Below are positions 32,863-44,956 of a DNA stretch of 64,000 nt, piece after piece; the stretch's first letter is position 1, and every line of letters begins with the position of its first letter. Below the pieces are notes generated by a model. It worked only from the letters and a program-made list of their open reading frames with translations. It ran no database searches and was not told where the DNA came from. This DNA comes from Aegilops tauschii subsp. strangulata. Taxonomy: Eukaryota > Streptophyta > Magnoliopsida > Poales > Poaceae. The position numbers and the translations under genes were made by a program. The DNA is taken from NCBI RefSeq assembly GCF_002575655.3, contig NC_053037.3, positions 569,696,880 through 569,760,879 of the forward strand, given 5' to 3'.

Positions 32863-33464
32863 CATGGATGCCCGGCGCGTGTGCACGGTCGGCCATCGCG
32901 CCGAGGATGCGTTGCCACGATCCCCCCTGATGAACAGAGAGGAGGGGGGCGGTGGTAAGTGGGTCGGCCTGGCGGCTAAGCCCCCGGGGGGGGGAGCTGG
33001 GGGGCCTTTTTCTTTTCTTTGAATTCCTTTTCTGTTCTTTTCTCTTTTGTTTTCTTTCTTTTCTGTTTTGTATTTTCTCTTAGCACTAAACCATTTTTTG
33101 AAAAATGTGTGGCTGGTCTCCAAAATCAGTATGAAATATACCTCACTGCCACAAAAAGTTTGGGAGGGATTTGAATTAATTTGGAATTTTCATAAATTTG
33201 GAATTTGGGAGGGCACTGCTTTAATCAGGTTAAGGCATTTAATCACTTTATAAAACATTGGTTTCTCCAAGACCATTACTCAGTGGATATTTGCAATGAT
33301 ATGAACTATTTTTCTTGCATGACAAAAGAAGTAAATATTTGATTTGTATTTCGAATGGAATTTGGATTTGATTTTTATCAGAGTGACTTTAGCAACAGTA
33401 ACAGTGGTGATGTGGCATCATTAATAGAGGGTTACTGTAGCTTAATTATCCGGGCGTTATAACA
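32863..33464 (-). mobile_element. Giant-LTR fragment, outer end (TGTTATAACGCCC type)
   Basis: On the minus strand this begins TGTTATAACGCCCGG at 33464, then a segment with AAGCTACAGTAAC and AATGATGCCAC. The first 100 bases align by eye with the start of the solo LTR at 40937 (TGTGACGCCCGGGTAATCAAGCTACAGTAAC, split here: TGTGACGCCCGG then AAGCTACAGTAAC). The inner side is GC-rich and joins 11811-11957 across the Gypsy insertion. It is a related but distinct LTR family member inserted just downstream of the F-box gene. Confidence 0.6.
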
Positions 33465-34337
33465 TAACCAGCAAAGCAAAGTTGGCATCCTGGTGAGCTA
33501 CAAATACAAGGCAAATGCTGTTCCTACGAGCTGGACTGATGCAACGAGCTGTCTTGTTACTTGAGCTAAAATAAAAGGATTCAGAAAATCAGAACCCCTC
33601 GAAAAGAGATGAATCTTTTGTTTAGTGCTGGATGTCCAGAGCAAAGACATGATGTGACTACCTGCAATGAAATTAGCACACAGCTATGCTATTATGTCTT
33701 GAGTAGTCACTCAAGTTTCTCAACTTCAGGTCATTTTGGAATCTAAACATCCACAATTATGCTTCCTAGTAATTATTTTGAAAGACATCCTCCAGTAGAG
33801 TCGATATCAACAAAACAAGCATGCCGCCTTTGTACATGTCCATCGAAACTTGGACATAATATTATTACTACAAAATGATCCATACCAAAATTGCCACGCA
33901 AACATAGCAGGCAGAGATATATGTCTTCAAAATCACTTGTGCAATAAAAAAGGGTCCATGACATTTGCTTAAATAATACAAATAAGTAACACCAAACTGT
34001 CATATAGTGCCCCCGCAGCAAAAACAGGGAATCTTGGGGCCTACTTATGCCGGTTTCAAAGCAGCTACAGAGAGTAGAAATTAAGCAAGAGAATTACGTA
34101 CAGATGATAGTAATACACAAGTGGTGCCTACTATTAAAGTTTCATTCACCAGATGCCGTACTAAGATCATCATTAGACTGTCATACAGAAAAATCATACA
34201 GTAAAGGTAGAAGGCAATAGAAAGTCCAGACAAGTGAATCTAGGTCGGATGATGCACAGCCTTGTCCAATGATGCACACTGAACAACTTAATGGCTTCAG
34301 CAGCAAATTCATACTAAATTTTTTGGAGACCAATTCA
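33465..34337 (-). other. 3' UTR and downstream region of the F-box/LRR gene
   Basis: No independent ORF is supported. On the minus strand a possible splice acceptor (TTTCATTGCAG/GTAG) lies near 33662, so the 3' UTR may contain an intron. The giant-LTR fragment begins at 33464. Confidence 0.4.
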
Positions 34338-37220
34338 TCAATAGCCGCCAAGACCAATTTTCTTCATAAGGGCATTTGAACACTCGCTGGAGTACTGAAC
34401 TGACTTGGCAACACGCTGCGCAGCTTGCAGAGAGACCTCACCACAAGACTCGATGACCAAAGACTCTAACTTCTGAGCATCTTCCAGTTCAGCCACTCCA
34501 ACATCAGTAACGTTATGACACATCCGAAGTGTGAGATTACTCAAGCATGGGGTGTGCGCAATGAAGCGCATCCCGGCATCAGTTACCGCATGACACAATA
34601 TAAGCTCAAGTGTCTCCAGATGAGGCAAGGATGAGAGGGCCTTCATCCCCTCGTCATCAAAGAAGTTGGCGTTGTTGAGCACAAGAACACGAATTGGGCA
34701 GGACTGAATGAGCACCAGAAAACCCTCTTGTGTGAATCCTATTTCTGATGGCCAGTCGGCATCACATCCTGTAAAGCTGAGGTCTATCATCTGAAGCATA
34801 CGACAGTTGAGGGCTAGAGCGTAAAGGCTCTTATCAGTAAATGATGTCCTGGTCTCACAATAGTTGACATCACTAGAGTAGCGCTGCAGGTTAAGCCAAA
34901 GTGAGATTCTTTTAAGGTTGCTGCAGCTCCGAGATAATGCAATAATGTCATTATCATTTAGGGCACGAACATACTGAAGGCAAAGCTTCTCCAATGCTTT
35001 ACACTTTCCTAGGAGAACTCGAAGTCCTGCTTCTGGCCAAGTTTCAATATGCGCCAACCTTAAATCCTTCAAACTCTCACAGCAGAAATCATATATATCC
35101 ATGTTGTGAGCATCATACGAGGAGTCATAGACAACATTACCTGGATCAAGAAGATCATATCTACCTCTTTTCCTCTCAAACTCAAACTTCTGGAGCTTCA
35201 TCCATCCTGAACCAAACTTTATGAAGTCATGATGATTGATTCCTTTGCAATTCTTCACTACAAGCTCTTCCAATGATCCATCCCTTCCAAGGTATTCCAG
35301 CCACTCTACATTGTCGATTTCCTCGCAATCAATAAGGTGGAGAGCAGATAGACTTGTGCAACCAACTGCAACCGAGAAAAGCCCAATCGAAGTTATTTGT
35401 GGTGTGGAGTTCAGCCTGAGAGACACCAATTTCTTGCAATTCACTAAGCAACCAAGCCCAGAGTCATCGATGTGTGAGCAGAAGCTTAATGTGAGATCAA
35501 TCAGCGAGGAACAGTGAGATGAAAACACAGAAAGGCCTTTGTTATCCAGCTGCTTTCCATGTCCAGGTATCCAACCAGAGTAATCGATTTCCACTTTCCG
35601 CAAATTTGGGAAGCGGACGCACAATGATGTCAGTGCTTTTGTAGCAGTGCAAAGACCGGAACCAACACGGATAGCATCCCTTTGATTCCCCTCTATCCTG
35701 TAGAGCTGCTTTGACACAAGGGAAAGAGAATTCAGATCACTTGTCGTGGTGATCCTGTTGAGAATCTCTGTCAGCAGAGCCTCCGGTAGGTCCTCCATCG
35801 AACAATTCAGCTGTACCAATCAGGTAATACATATCAAGGTTCAGAAAACAACGGAAAGAGGTGGACTAAAACTTACGATACATCAGAATAATGCGTGTGA
35901 AGATAGATGGAGATCAGAATGGTGACAGACACTCATTACAAAGAATATATTACTGACGAAGTTTGAGCATTTTCTGTATCCGTCCAAAACCTGTTTGTTC
36001 TTCACAAGCATGGAGAATTATTAAAATAGCTAGCACCTTATCTGTGTCCAGATTGTTAGAAAGAAACGGTGACGCTACAGGCGGGCCACATCATTAAATT
36101 ACACTAGATACCACCATAAAGTAGCAGAGCCTGAATAATGAACTAACTAAGAGAATACAAAGAAACTAGCTAGATCTGATGCAAGCAATTCTGCAAGAAG
36201 ACCCACGTGCTGAATCTAAACCAACTTATTTGGAGGCACCTAATTAGTAACATGAAAACAAGAGCATGCAAATTGAAATTAGTACTTGTAGCTCTTGCCT
36301 GGGAAAGAAAGAAGGTAGGGAAATTAATCATTTTGACAGAGCCGATGAGTTCATAGGGTGCAGTTAGTATTAATACATAACGTCAATCTAATATATGTTC
36401 AAAATAGAAATACTACAGTAGTATTTGCTGCAACCCTAGGCAAGTACTCGGTCAGTTGCAAAAAGCTTAATTTATGGTACCTAGGAGAATGGCTTTACAA
36501 CATTAACGAACTTTGAGCACTTTCTGCTGTATCTGTCCAAAACTTAACTGTGTGTTGTTCATAAGCATGGAGATTTATTAGAGTAGCTAGCTAGCACCTT
36601 ATCTGTGTCTAGATTGTTAGAAAGAAAAAATGACGCTACAGGCGAGCCACATCATCATTAAATTAAACAAGCTAACACCATAATTAAGAAGCAAGCAGAG
36701 CCTGAATAATGAACTAAGTAAGAGAATACAAAGAAACGTTCTGGAATTGACGCAAGAAGAATTACTACTACTAATTGCTGAATCTGAACATGAAAAGCAG
36801 AGCATATATGCAAATTAGTTAGTACGTACTTGTAGGTCTTGGTAGGGCAAGAAAGAAAGTACTAGGGAAATCAATCATTTTGCCACAGCCGATGAGTTCA
36901 CAGGGCCAATCTAATATCTGTTCATCAACTAGAAATAATACTAATATTTGCTGCAACCCTAGGCAAAATGCTTACTTTCTACTGTACCTAGGAGAAAGGC
37001 TTTACAAGATTAACTAAGTTTATGGATGGATGGGGACGATACTACCGGGTTTGGTTTCCCCTGTCTATCAAGAACAAGAAAGCGAATCAGAAGAAAAACG
37101 GCGGTCAAGTCGGGGAACCAACGCAACGCAACGAAGAGGGAGGGAGGGGTCTCTCAGGAGGGGAGAAGAGAAAAATGGCGGTACCTTCTTTGAGCAGAAC
37201 CGACCGGGAGAGGAGGACAT
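34338..37220 (-). CDS. F-box / leucine-rich-repeat protein (about 502 aa, two exons)
   Basis: The main exon (34338-35810) encodes an F-box at about residues 17-60 of the full model (MEDLPEALLTEILNRITTTS, LSLVSKQLYRIE), then about a dozen AMN1-type leucine-rich repeats such as LIDLTLSFCSHIDDSGLGCL and LETLELILCHAVTDAGMRFI, ending in MKKIGLGGY. Such proteins select substrates for SCF ubiquitin ligases, the F-box binding Skp1 and the LRRs the target. On the minus strand an acceptor (GGTACAG/CTG) precedes 35810, and a donor (AAGAAG/GTACCG) at 37185 gives a 36-base first exon, 37185-37220. Its ATG is the first after an in-frame TAG and keeps phase. If exon 1 is instead non-coding, the start is ATG 35798 (486 aa). 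The gene is intact and the only long host gene here. Confidence 0.85.
35811..37184 (-). repeat. F-box gene intron with a tandem duplication of about 540 bp
   Basis: Block A (about 35950-36496) and block B (about 36497-37020) are direct copies. Shared landmarks are GAACTTTGAGCA(C/T)TTTCT, AAGCATGGAGA, CACCTTATCTGTGTC, GACGCTACAGGCG and TTTGCTGCAACCCTAGGCA. They have diverged by substitutions and small indels. The blocks fill nearly the whole intron. Confidence 0.8.
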
Positions 37221-37229
37221 CGCCGCCGC

Positions 37230-37300
37230 CGGTCGACCTCGCCGCCGCTAGCTTCTTTGATTCGGAGGAAGAGAGCAGAGTGTAAACCCTAGTCTCTGTA
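37230..37300 (-). promoter_or_regulatory. 5' leader of the F-box gene
   Basis: The minus strand upstream of ATG 37220 is a CT- and GCC-rich leader (CTCTGCTCTCTTCCTCC), typical of grass housekeeping genes. No clear TATA box is seen nearby. Confidence 0.4.
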
Positions 37301-39720
37301 ATCCAGCGTAGCGGAGGAAGATGTGGGCTCACATGGGCTTTCCACTCCCGGAATGGGCTGCGGGCCGACAAGCGCTATTTTTGGCCTTCTACACTTTTTT
37401 TACCACTAAAAAACACATTTATGTCTAAAAGTAATAAAAAAATATAGAATGCGCATATCATCATTTCAGTAAATGAGTAAAATTGTAAGGCATTGTAAAA
37501 TATTCCCATGTCCACGAAAACAAATTTTCATCTACTTATTAAAATGTCTAGCAGTTTTTTTAAATATTCTTGTATGCAAAAAAGAAATATTCATGTGTGA
37601 AGCGAAATGTTCACATGTATCAAAATAAAATAAATGTCTGTGTTTACAAAAAACTGGACATGTATTCTCATAAATGCACTTGTATGTAAAAATAAATAAT
37701 GCCCATGTACATCCATATGAGTATTTCGGAAGGATACGTTAGTGGCATCGCGCCCAAACGTCACAGATAACTAAATGCAAGAGATACGTTCTGAGTTAGT
37801 GGCGTTGCCCACCATACTCGTGGTTAGTAAATAATGTACTACTGACATGACACTTTTCGACCATGACATTAGTAAATGTTGACAGTATTAAGAAAATACT
37901 GCACCGGCAACTTTTTCTCTAATTAATCTCTATCTTACTTTCTTAAGAAGTTGGTACCAATTCTCTCAATATGTAAAGTGTCCACCTCAACGTACCACTA
38001 AGCAATGCATTGAAGTGTTCTCTCCCACTAAGCCATGTAAAATCTGTCACATAAGCGAGTCATGCATTTACAATTATTTTTGCATCAGTCTATGTATGTC
38101 ATGCTACCACATCATATATTCATGTTAGTCATCCTTCACATTTTGGTTTGAAATGACATTTTTAACTGTATTTGAAAAGTTTTTATTCTATTTTTAGACA
38201 CTTTCTTTTATTGATTTTCAAGCTTATACTTTCTTTTCCATTAGATTTAGTTATTTTCGTCAACTACTTACATATTTTTTAACAAAGTTACCGCAGCAAC
38301 GCGCGGAGAGAGAGTCATCCTCACTACTCTATTTCAGAGTTACATATTAAATGCAAGCCATCTTCTGTTGCAAAACATTTCTTATTTTTATTTTTCTTAC
38401 TCATTTTCTCCTTACCGTGTGCCTCTCTCTTTCAAACTTTTATTACACTACCATCCCGCTGCAACGCGCGGGGTATTGCCTAGTTTTCCCAAAAAGGCAA
38501 GTAGCACGACATGTACATTTCCAACTGGGATTACATAAGAAGGAAGCTATAACAAAAACCCATAAAAGCATGTTGCAACATCTAGGAAAAAGCAAACACG
38601 TATATGTCTAGTGCTACTCCAATGGCTCCTTGGTCAGGTTTTTGACAACTAGCTTCATCTGAGATCGTTGCAGGTGCTTGACCAACCTCCGTACCCTTCC
38701 TTCATCACCACCGGGTACGAGGATTCTACTGTAGGAGGTAATAAAGATTTTTCATTTTTTGATCATACGTCGTTATCTAGTTGCACAAGTACAATGTTTG
38801 GCCCCCGACGATCAACCTTTATTCCCTTTGTGCAAGTCCAAATTATACATATGACATTCTCTTGCTTGAGAAATCAATGAATGTTTGGCCATGATAGCAT
38901 TGTACTGGTGTGTTATGCAGCATGACATGCTCTGTAGATGTAAAATGTTATTGTTGTTATGCATGTTTGTTGCTCAAAAAGTAAGGGGAAACATCAAACA
39001 ATGGTAAAATTGATGAAGTATCCCCATTTAAAAATGGTAATTATCAAGTAAACTAAAATTGACAGGCTTGTATATACACACTGATGAAGTGTCCCCATCT
39101 AACAATGGTATACATCAAACAATGACATCGATAATCCAACAGCAATGTTCAGAGATTGTACACACCATCTATGAAAATAAATTGAAGAAAAACATACAAA
39201 AAGAAATATGAGGACTAAACAAATGTATGGCATATGTTCTCACACAATGTTATTAATTGGCAACATTCTTATAACAAACACATACCGAATACATATAAAA
39301 AAGAGAGAGGTGGGGAGAAGACCATCGAGGGGATGCCAGGGTAGACGAAGACACCGAGGTGGAGGAGGAGGACGCCGGGTAGAGGGCAGTGCCTCGTAAT
39401 GGTTGGTGCTCGGTGTATGGTCAGATCTAGGTCTTGTTCGGCGTCGGGACAGGAGGGAGTCAACATTTTGGGACACGCAAGGCAGGGGCATCCAATTCGA
39501 GGTGGGATGGGGGCTCATGGACGGTGGCCTCGCCTAGGAGCGGAGTCAAGGTGGTGTGTGGATCAGAGGCGACATCGCCGATGTGGGATCATGGCCAAGA
39601 AGGCAAGAGGACTCAAGGGAGCGTGTGGAGAGGAGGGGATGGTGGTCCGCGGGTGACCGGTGCATACGGAGGCAAACAGTTGGGGTGGCCGCCTACAGAA
39701 AGGCGACATTGGGTTGTGCC
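37301..39720. other. Intergenic stretch with a short repeated terminus-like motif
   Basis: It is AT-rich and gene-poor. GCAACGCGCGG occurs at about 38297 and again as CCCGCTGCAACGCGCGGGG at about 38455. The latter is followed by TATTGCCTAGTTTT and looks like the end of a known type of grass DNA transposon, unnamed here. A GC-rich patch (39300-39700) carries overlapping frames of 65-103 residues with no domain, and I see no supportable gene. Confidence 0.45.
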
Positions 39721-40074
39721 CTCTGTTGGAAAAGGCAGTGCCTAGGAGGCGCCTAGGCAGTAGGCAATGGCCAAACGCCTTGCCTAGGGCATAAGCAGAA
39801 GTCTAGGCAGAGCAAGTAAGAAATTGTCTACCCACGCGAAAAATCATGCCATCCTACACTGATATGCCAAAAGGGCCATATTCCTATGATAGTAGCTGGT
39901 AGTTAACATACTCATATGCACTGAATTAATAAAATACACATATAATAACCACATATACACCTTGATAGTAAAAATTATATAACCGCCTAGGCTGCGCTTA
40001 GGGCGCTTAAGCACCGCCTAGGCACTAGGCGAAGGCCAACCGCCTCGCTTACGCCTACCGCTTTTTCCAACCTT
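39721..40074. mobile_element. Mutator-like MITE (354 bp)
   Basis: Ends contain GTTGGAAAAGGC (left) and GCTTTTTCCAAC (right), followed inward by GCCTAGG-rich arms that are inverted copies (about 39725-39810 and 39990-40070). GGTTGTGCC is duplicated at 39712-39720 and 40075-40083, a 9-bp target duplication typical of Mutator-type elements. There is no ORF. Bases 40084-40660 show nothing I can name. Confidence 0.8.
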
Positions 40075-40669
40075 GGTTGTGCCTACTCATTAGTCGGTAG
40101 TTGTGGTGATTGCAAGGATTAGGAGCGGTTCGCTAAGCAGGCATGTTTTGTTTGCGGTGGAGAAGCGAGCGATTATATGAGATAATTGCGGGAATAATAA
40201 CTATGGATAGTAATTGAGGGAGATTAGGGCATGTAGAATGGTGCTATCTTAGGAGTGTCACGTAGGGTAAGTGCTGAGGTGGAGGACTAAGAAAATATAT
40301 GTGTCTTCTTTTAATTAAGAGATTATCTGTTAGCACAACACGTCTCACCTTGTTTTTAGAAGAATAGCTGGTTATTGGAGATATGGCTAAGACATACTCC
40401 ATTGTACACATATTTTTATTGCTATCTCTAAATTATGTGAAAGATTTAAGATAAGACTGTCTTATCAACCAATATAAATGGCTTGTAATTGCGGGACATT
40501 AGGTGCTAAACGTGCTGAGCACATCATACATCATTAGAACAATGTTGAACGATAGATTAAGGCCTCTTTATGATGAAAATTGTTTGGATTCATTAAACTC
40601 ACTCTTTGTAAGCAGTGGACCTAAACCGTTTTACATTTGTTTACATATGTAGTACTATTTATCTCTCAA

Positions 40670-40870
40670 CTAGAGCAGCTCAAGCTGGAAGCAATAAGGA
40701 CAGGCGTGTGGCAGACGGTAGGAGCGACCTGGATTGAACCACCCCCGGAGTTCAAGATGAAGGTCAACGTGGATGCCGCATTGTCCAACAGCTCATGTTT
40801 GGCGAGCAGTCACCGCAATGGCATCCAGGGTGCAACGATGCATGGGCACATCGATCATCCACGAAATTAA
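40670..40870 (+). pseudogene. Fragment of a plant RNase H-like (RVT_3) domain
   Basis: A short frame reads TWIEPPPEFKMKVNVDAALS at about 40727-40787. This is the start of the RNase H-like domain (Wxx-PPxxxxKxNVDAA) found in many plant LINE-derived or orphan proteins. It ends after about 65 codons without the remaining catalytic acids. It is a fragment, probably LINE-derived. Confidence 0.6.
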
Positions 40871-40936
40871 AGCGAGGGTAGGAGTTGCAAATCATACTCA
40901 CTAAGTATATATGTATATTCCACCTGATGGCGTTTG

Positions 40937-43900
40937 TGTGACGCCCGGGTAATCAAGCTACAGTAACTCTCTGGTAATGATGCCACGTCACCACGATTAC
41001 TGTTGCTAATCTCGTGCTAGTTTAGAACCGATCCAAATTCAAATTTAAGATCAAGTCGAACAGTTAAAGTTTTCAAAAGTGAAAACTAAAATGTTGTAAA
41101 TGTGTTAAATAAATCCTGGGTAATAGTGGTGAAGAAACCTAAATTTAATAAAATGATTAAGTGTTCAAAATAATTAAAACTGTAGGTTAAATAATAAAAT
41201 AAATGCCTTTTAAATTTTATAAAATGTTAAAGCTATTTTAGTTGGGATAAGAACTAATGTGGCAGTAGTTTATTTAGAAGTACCAATTTTGGTGTTAGTG
41301 ATAATTTTTACTAAAACTAAAATAAAATGTAACTAAAATAAAATAGGAAAGAATAAATAAAAATAAAGGAAATAAAACAAAGTCAAAAAAACCCTGGCCC
41401 ACCGGGCCACGACCCAACAGGCCGGCCCACCCCGGTCCACCTAACCCACTACTACCCCCCCCCCCCACTACTCCGTAACCCTAACCCACGACCGCACAAC
41501 CCCCCACCCCCCGATCCCCTCTCCCCTCGCCCCTCCTCTGCCCGATCCCTTCTGGATCCAGGGCCTCGCCCTCGACGCCGATCGCCGCCATCGGCGCCAC
41601 CACGGCGCTCCGTCGCCCCTTGCCGTCGCCGGCGTCGCTCGACGCCCTGACGCCCCGTCCTCCACCTCGACCTCCCCGACTGGATCTGGGCCGCACCCCG
41701 GGCGCCCCCGACGCCGCCGCCGCACACCGTCGCTGCCTCGTCCCGCCACTGCTTCGCCGGAGCCGCCCATCGTCGTCGTCGCCTCCTCGTCCTCCTCCTA
41801 GAGCCACGCCGCCCGCACCTCTACAACAGGGGTGAGGAACACCTCCCCGCCTTCCCCACCTCTCTGTCGCGCACGCGCTCCGGCGCCCGCTCGCGGCCAC
41901 CACCGCCCCGCACGTACTCTGGCCGCGTGCACCCCGTCCAGACCTTGCCCAGCCCCGCCTACGGCCGCAGCCAGATCCGCGCCCGTCACTGTAGCCCGCC
42001 TCTGCCCTGCGCACACATCGCAGCCCTCCCCTCCGCTTACTTGCTACTGGCCCCGCACGGGCGCTCGTCCACCCGCGCCCCCTCTGACCAAGCCCGGCCA
42101 TGGACGCTCCCCGCTCCCCCTCGCTGCTGCCCGCCCGACGCCGCCAAACCTCGTCACCAGCCGTGTTTCCGGCCACCCCAGCACCGGCCACTCGCGCCTC
42201 TGGACGCGGCGCTTTCCCAGCTGCCCGTAGCACCCCTATGCGCGGCCAACGGTCGCCGGAGACGAGCGCTCGGTCATCGCCCGCGTGCTCTGCCATCGTC
42301 ACCATATAGTGCCGACGTGGACATCTTTAGCCTCGTGCTAATTGGCCTCTATGCCACTGACATGTGGGGGCCACGTCACTAAATAACCCGTGCAATTAAA
42401 ATGAGCTCTCTGAACTAATGACCCAATGACAGGTTGGCCCCACCTACTAATTAACTTAATTAAAATCAATTTAATTTGCTGTTAACTCTAATAGTCACTG
42501 ACTGATGGGCCCTCGGGTCAGTTTGACCAGTCAACTGGTCCACAGTTGACTGCTGACTCAGCAGTCAACCGGGTCCCACTGTCAGCCACTCCAACAATTG
42601 GCTGGGTACACTTCTGGGTGTATCTAGCAATTAACCTTATTATTTTTGGATTTAATTAAATCTGTTAAATTTAGAAATGAATTAAAACTTTAAAAATTAA
42701 TATAAAATAAACCGTAACTCGGATCAAAATGTTTTCTACATGAAAGTTGCTCAGAAAAATCCAACGAATCCGGATACGCGGTCCGTTCATCTGTCACATG
42801 CCCCTAGCATGCTGAACATGGAACCGTCCCCTCTCTTTTCATCTGCCCGGAAAACGCCAGACGTCGGGAAAACCCCTCCGGATGTTTCCCTCTCCGTCTG
42901 CAACGTATAGCATACGTTAGGTCACACCCGGCACAGCATATTGCCACGTTATGCTTTGTGATGCTATGTTTGCTTTATATTTACTGTTTCTTCCCCCTCT
43001 TCTCTCCGGTAGACCCCGAGACCGATGCTGCCCCTGTGATCGACTACGTCGACGACGACCCCTCCTTGCCAGAGCAACCAGGCAAGCCCCCCCTTGATCA
43101 CCAGATATCGCCTATTCTTCTCTATACTGCTTGCATTAGAGTAGTGTAGCATGTTACTGCTTTCCGTTAATCCTATCCTGATGCATAGCCTGTCATTGTT
43201 GCTACAGTTGTTACCCTTACCTGCTATCCTACTGCTTAGTATAGGATGCTAGTGTTCCATCAGTGGCCCTACACTCTTGTCCGTCTGCCATGCTATACTA
43301 CTGGGCCGTGATCACTTCGGGAGGTGATCACGGGTATATACTATATACTTTATTTACTTGATACATGTGGTGACTAAAGTCGGGTCGGCTCGTTGAGTAC
43401 CCGCAAGTGATTCTGATGAGGGGGCTGAAAGGACAGGTGGCTCCATCCCGATAGAGGTGGGCCTGGGTTCCTGACGGCCCCCGACTGTTACTTTATGGCG
43501 GAGCGACAGGAAAGGTTGAGACCACCTAGGAGAGAGGTGGGCCTGGCCCTGGTCGGCGTTTGCGGATACTTAACACGCTTAACGAGATCTTGGTATTTGA
43601 TCTGAGTCTGGCTATTTGGTCTATACGCACTAACCAACTACGCGGGAACAGTTATGGGCACTCGACGTCGTGGTATCAGCCGAAGCTCTTCTTGACGTCA
43701 GCGACGGAGCGGCGCGCGCCGGATTGGACTGGAACGCCTGCTAGGCTAGGTCTGCTTCCGGCCGCGTATGCAACGTGCAGGTGTGCAATGGGCGATGGGC
43801 CCAGACCCCTGTGCGCATAGGATTTAGACCGGCGTGCTGACCTCTCTGTTGAGCCTAGGTGGGGCTGCGACGTGTTGATCTTCCGCGGCCGGGCATGACC

Positions 43901-44764
43901 CAGAAAAGTGTGTCCGGCCAAATGGGATCGAGCGTGTTGGGTTATGTGGTGCACCCCTGCAGGGAAGTTTATCTATTCGAATAGCCGTGTCCCTCGGTAA
44001 AAGGACGACTCGGAGTTGTACCTTGACCTTATGACAACTAGAACCAGATACTTAATAAAACACACCCTTCCAAGTGCCAGATACAACCCGGTGATCGCTC
44101 TCTAACAGGGCGACGAGGAGGGGATCGCCGGGTAGGATTATGCTATGCGATGCTACTTTGTGAACTTACCATCTACTCTCTTCTACATGCTGCAAGATGG
44201 AGGTGGCCAGAAGCGTAGTCTTCGACAGGATTAGCTATCCCCCTCTTATTCTGGCATTCTGCAGTTCAGTCCACTGATATGGCCCTTTACACATATACCC
44301 ATGCATATGTAGTGTAGCTCCTTGCTTGCGAGTACTTTGGATGAGTACTCACGGTTGCTTTTCTCCCTCTTTTCCCCTTTCTATACCTGGTTGTCGCAAC
44401 CAGATGCTGGAGTCCAGGAGCTAGAGATCCCGAGGATGATTCTGCATGGAGTTCGGCTTTCGAGGAGTAGTTAGGAGGTCCCAGGCAGGAGGCCTTGCCT
44501 TTTCGATCGTTGCTACTTTTGTGCTAGCCTTCTTAAGGCAAACTTGTTTAACTTATGTCTGTACTCAGATATTGTTGCTTCCGCTGACTCGTCTATGATC
44601 GAGCACTTGTATTCGAGCCCTCGAGGCCCCTGGCTTGTATTATGATGCTTGTATGACTTATTTATGTTGTAGAGTTGTGTTGTGATATCTTCCCGTGAGT
44701 CCCTGATCTTGATCGTACACATTTGCGTGCATGATTAGTGTACGGTTGAATCGGGGGCGTCACA
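40937..44764. mobile_element. Probable solo giant LTR (3.83 kb, TGTGACGCCC...GGGCGTCACA)
   Basis: The segment starts TGTGACGCCCGGG at 40937 and ends CGGGGGCGTCACA at 44764. It has perfect terminal TGTGACGCC inverted ends and a 5-bp duplication GTTTG at 40932-40936 and 44765-44769. TG...CA ends with a 5-bp duplication fit a retroviral-type LTR. There is no internal second copy, PBS or pol, so I call it a solo LTR. Its size resembles the giant LTRs of Triticeae LARD elements, but the family is inferred. Inside, 41450-42310 is extremely C-rich with frames to 274 residues that are compositional artefacts. A short exon-like piece near 43010-43080 (PETDAAPVIDYVDDDPSLPE) is open but isolated. Confidence 0.65.
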
Positions 44765-44769
44765 GTTTG

Positions 44770-44956
44770 TATGAATCATAGTGTACTGTATGTAGCCTAA
44801 ATACACGCACACATATACGCACGCCATCCCTTCGCTTGATCACCAAATTTACACATACACACACACAAATACATAAATACTTCACATGTAGAAAGCAACC
44901 ACAAGTCCACAACACATACCAAGGTCGCCCCGCCGACATTTCAGAGCTAAGTAGCG
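44770..44956 (-). other. 3' flank of the cyclotide-like gene
   Basis: This short 3'-UTR-like stretch lies between the stop codon and the solo LTR (44764). It contains an ACACACACAC run near 44852-44868. The gene therefore keeps under 200 bases of its own downstream DNA. Confidence 0.5.

Noticed and set aside
41452..42382. Overlapping frames up to 274 residues on both strands inside the solo LTR
   Set aside because: All are Arg/Gly/Ala/Pro-rich, occur in several frames at once and follow from the extreme GC content. No domain or codon pattern is seen.
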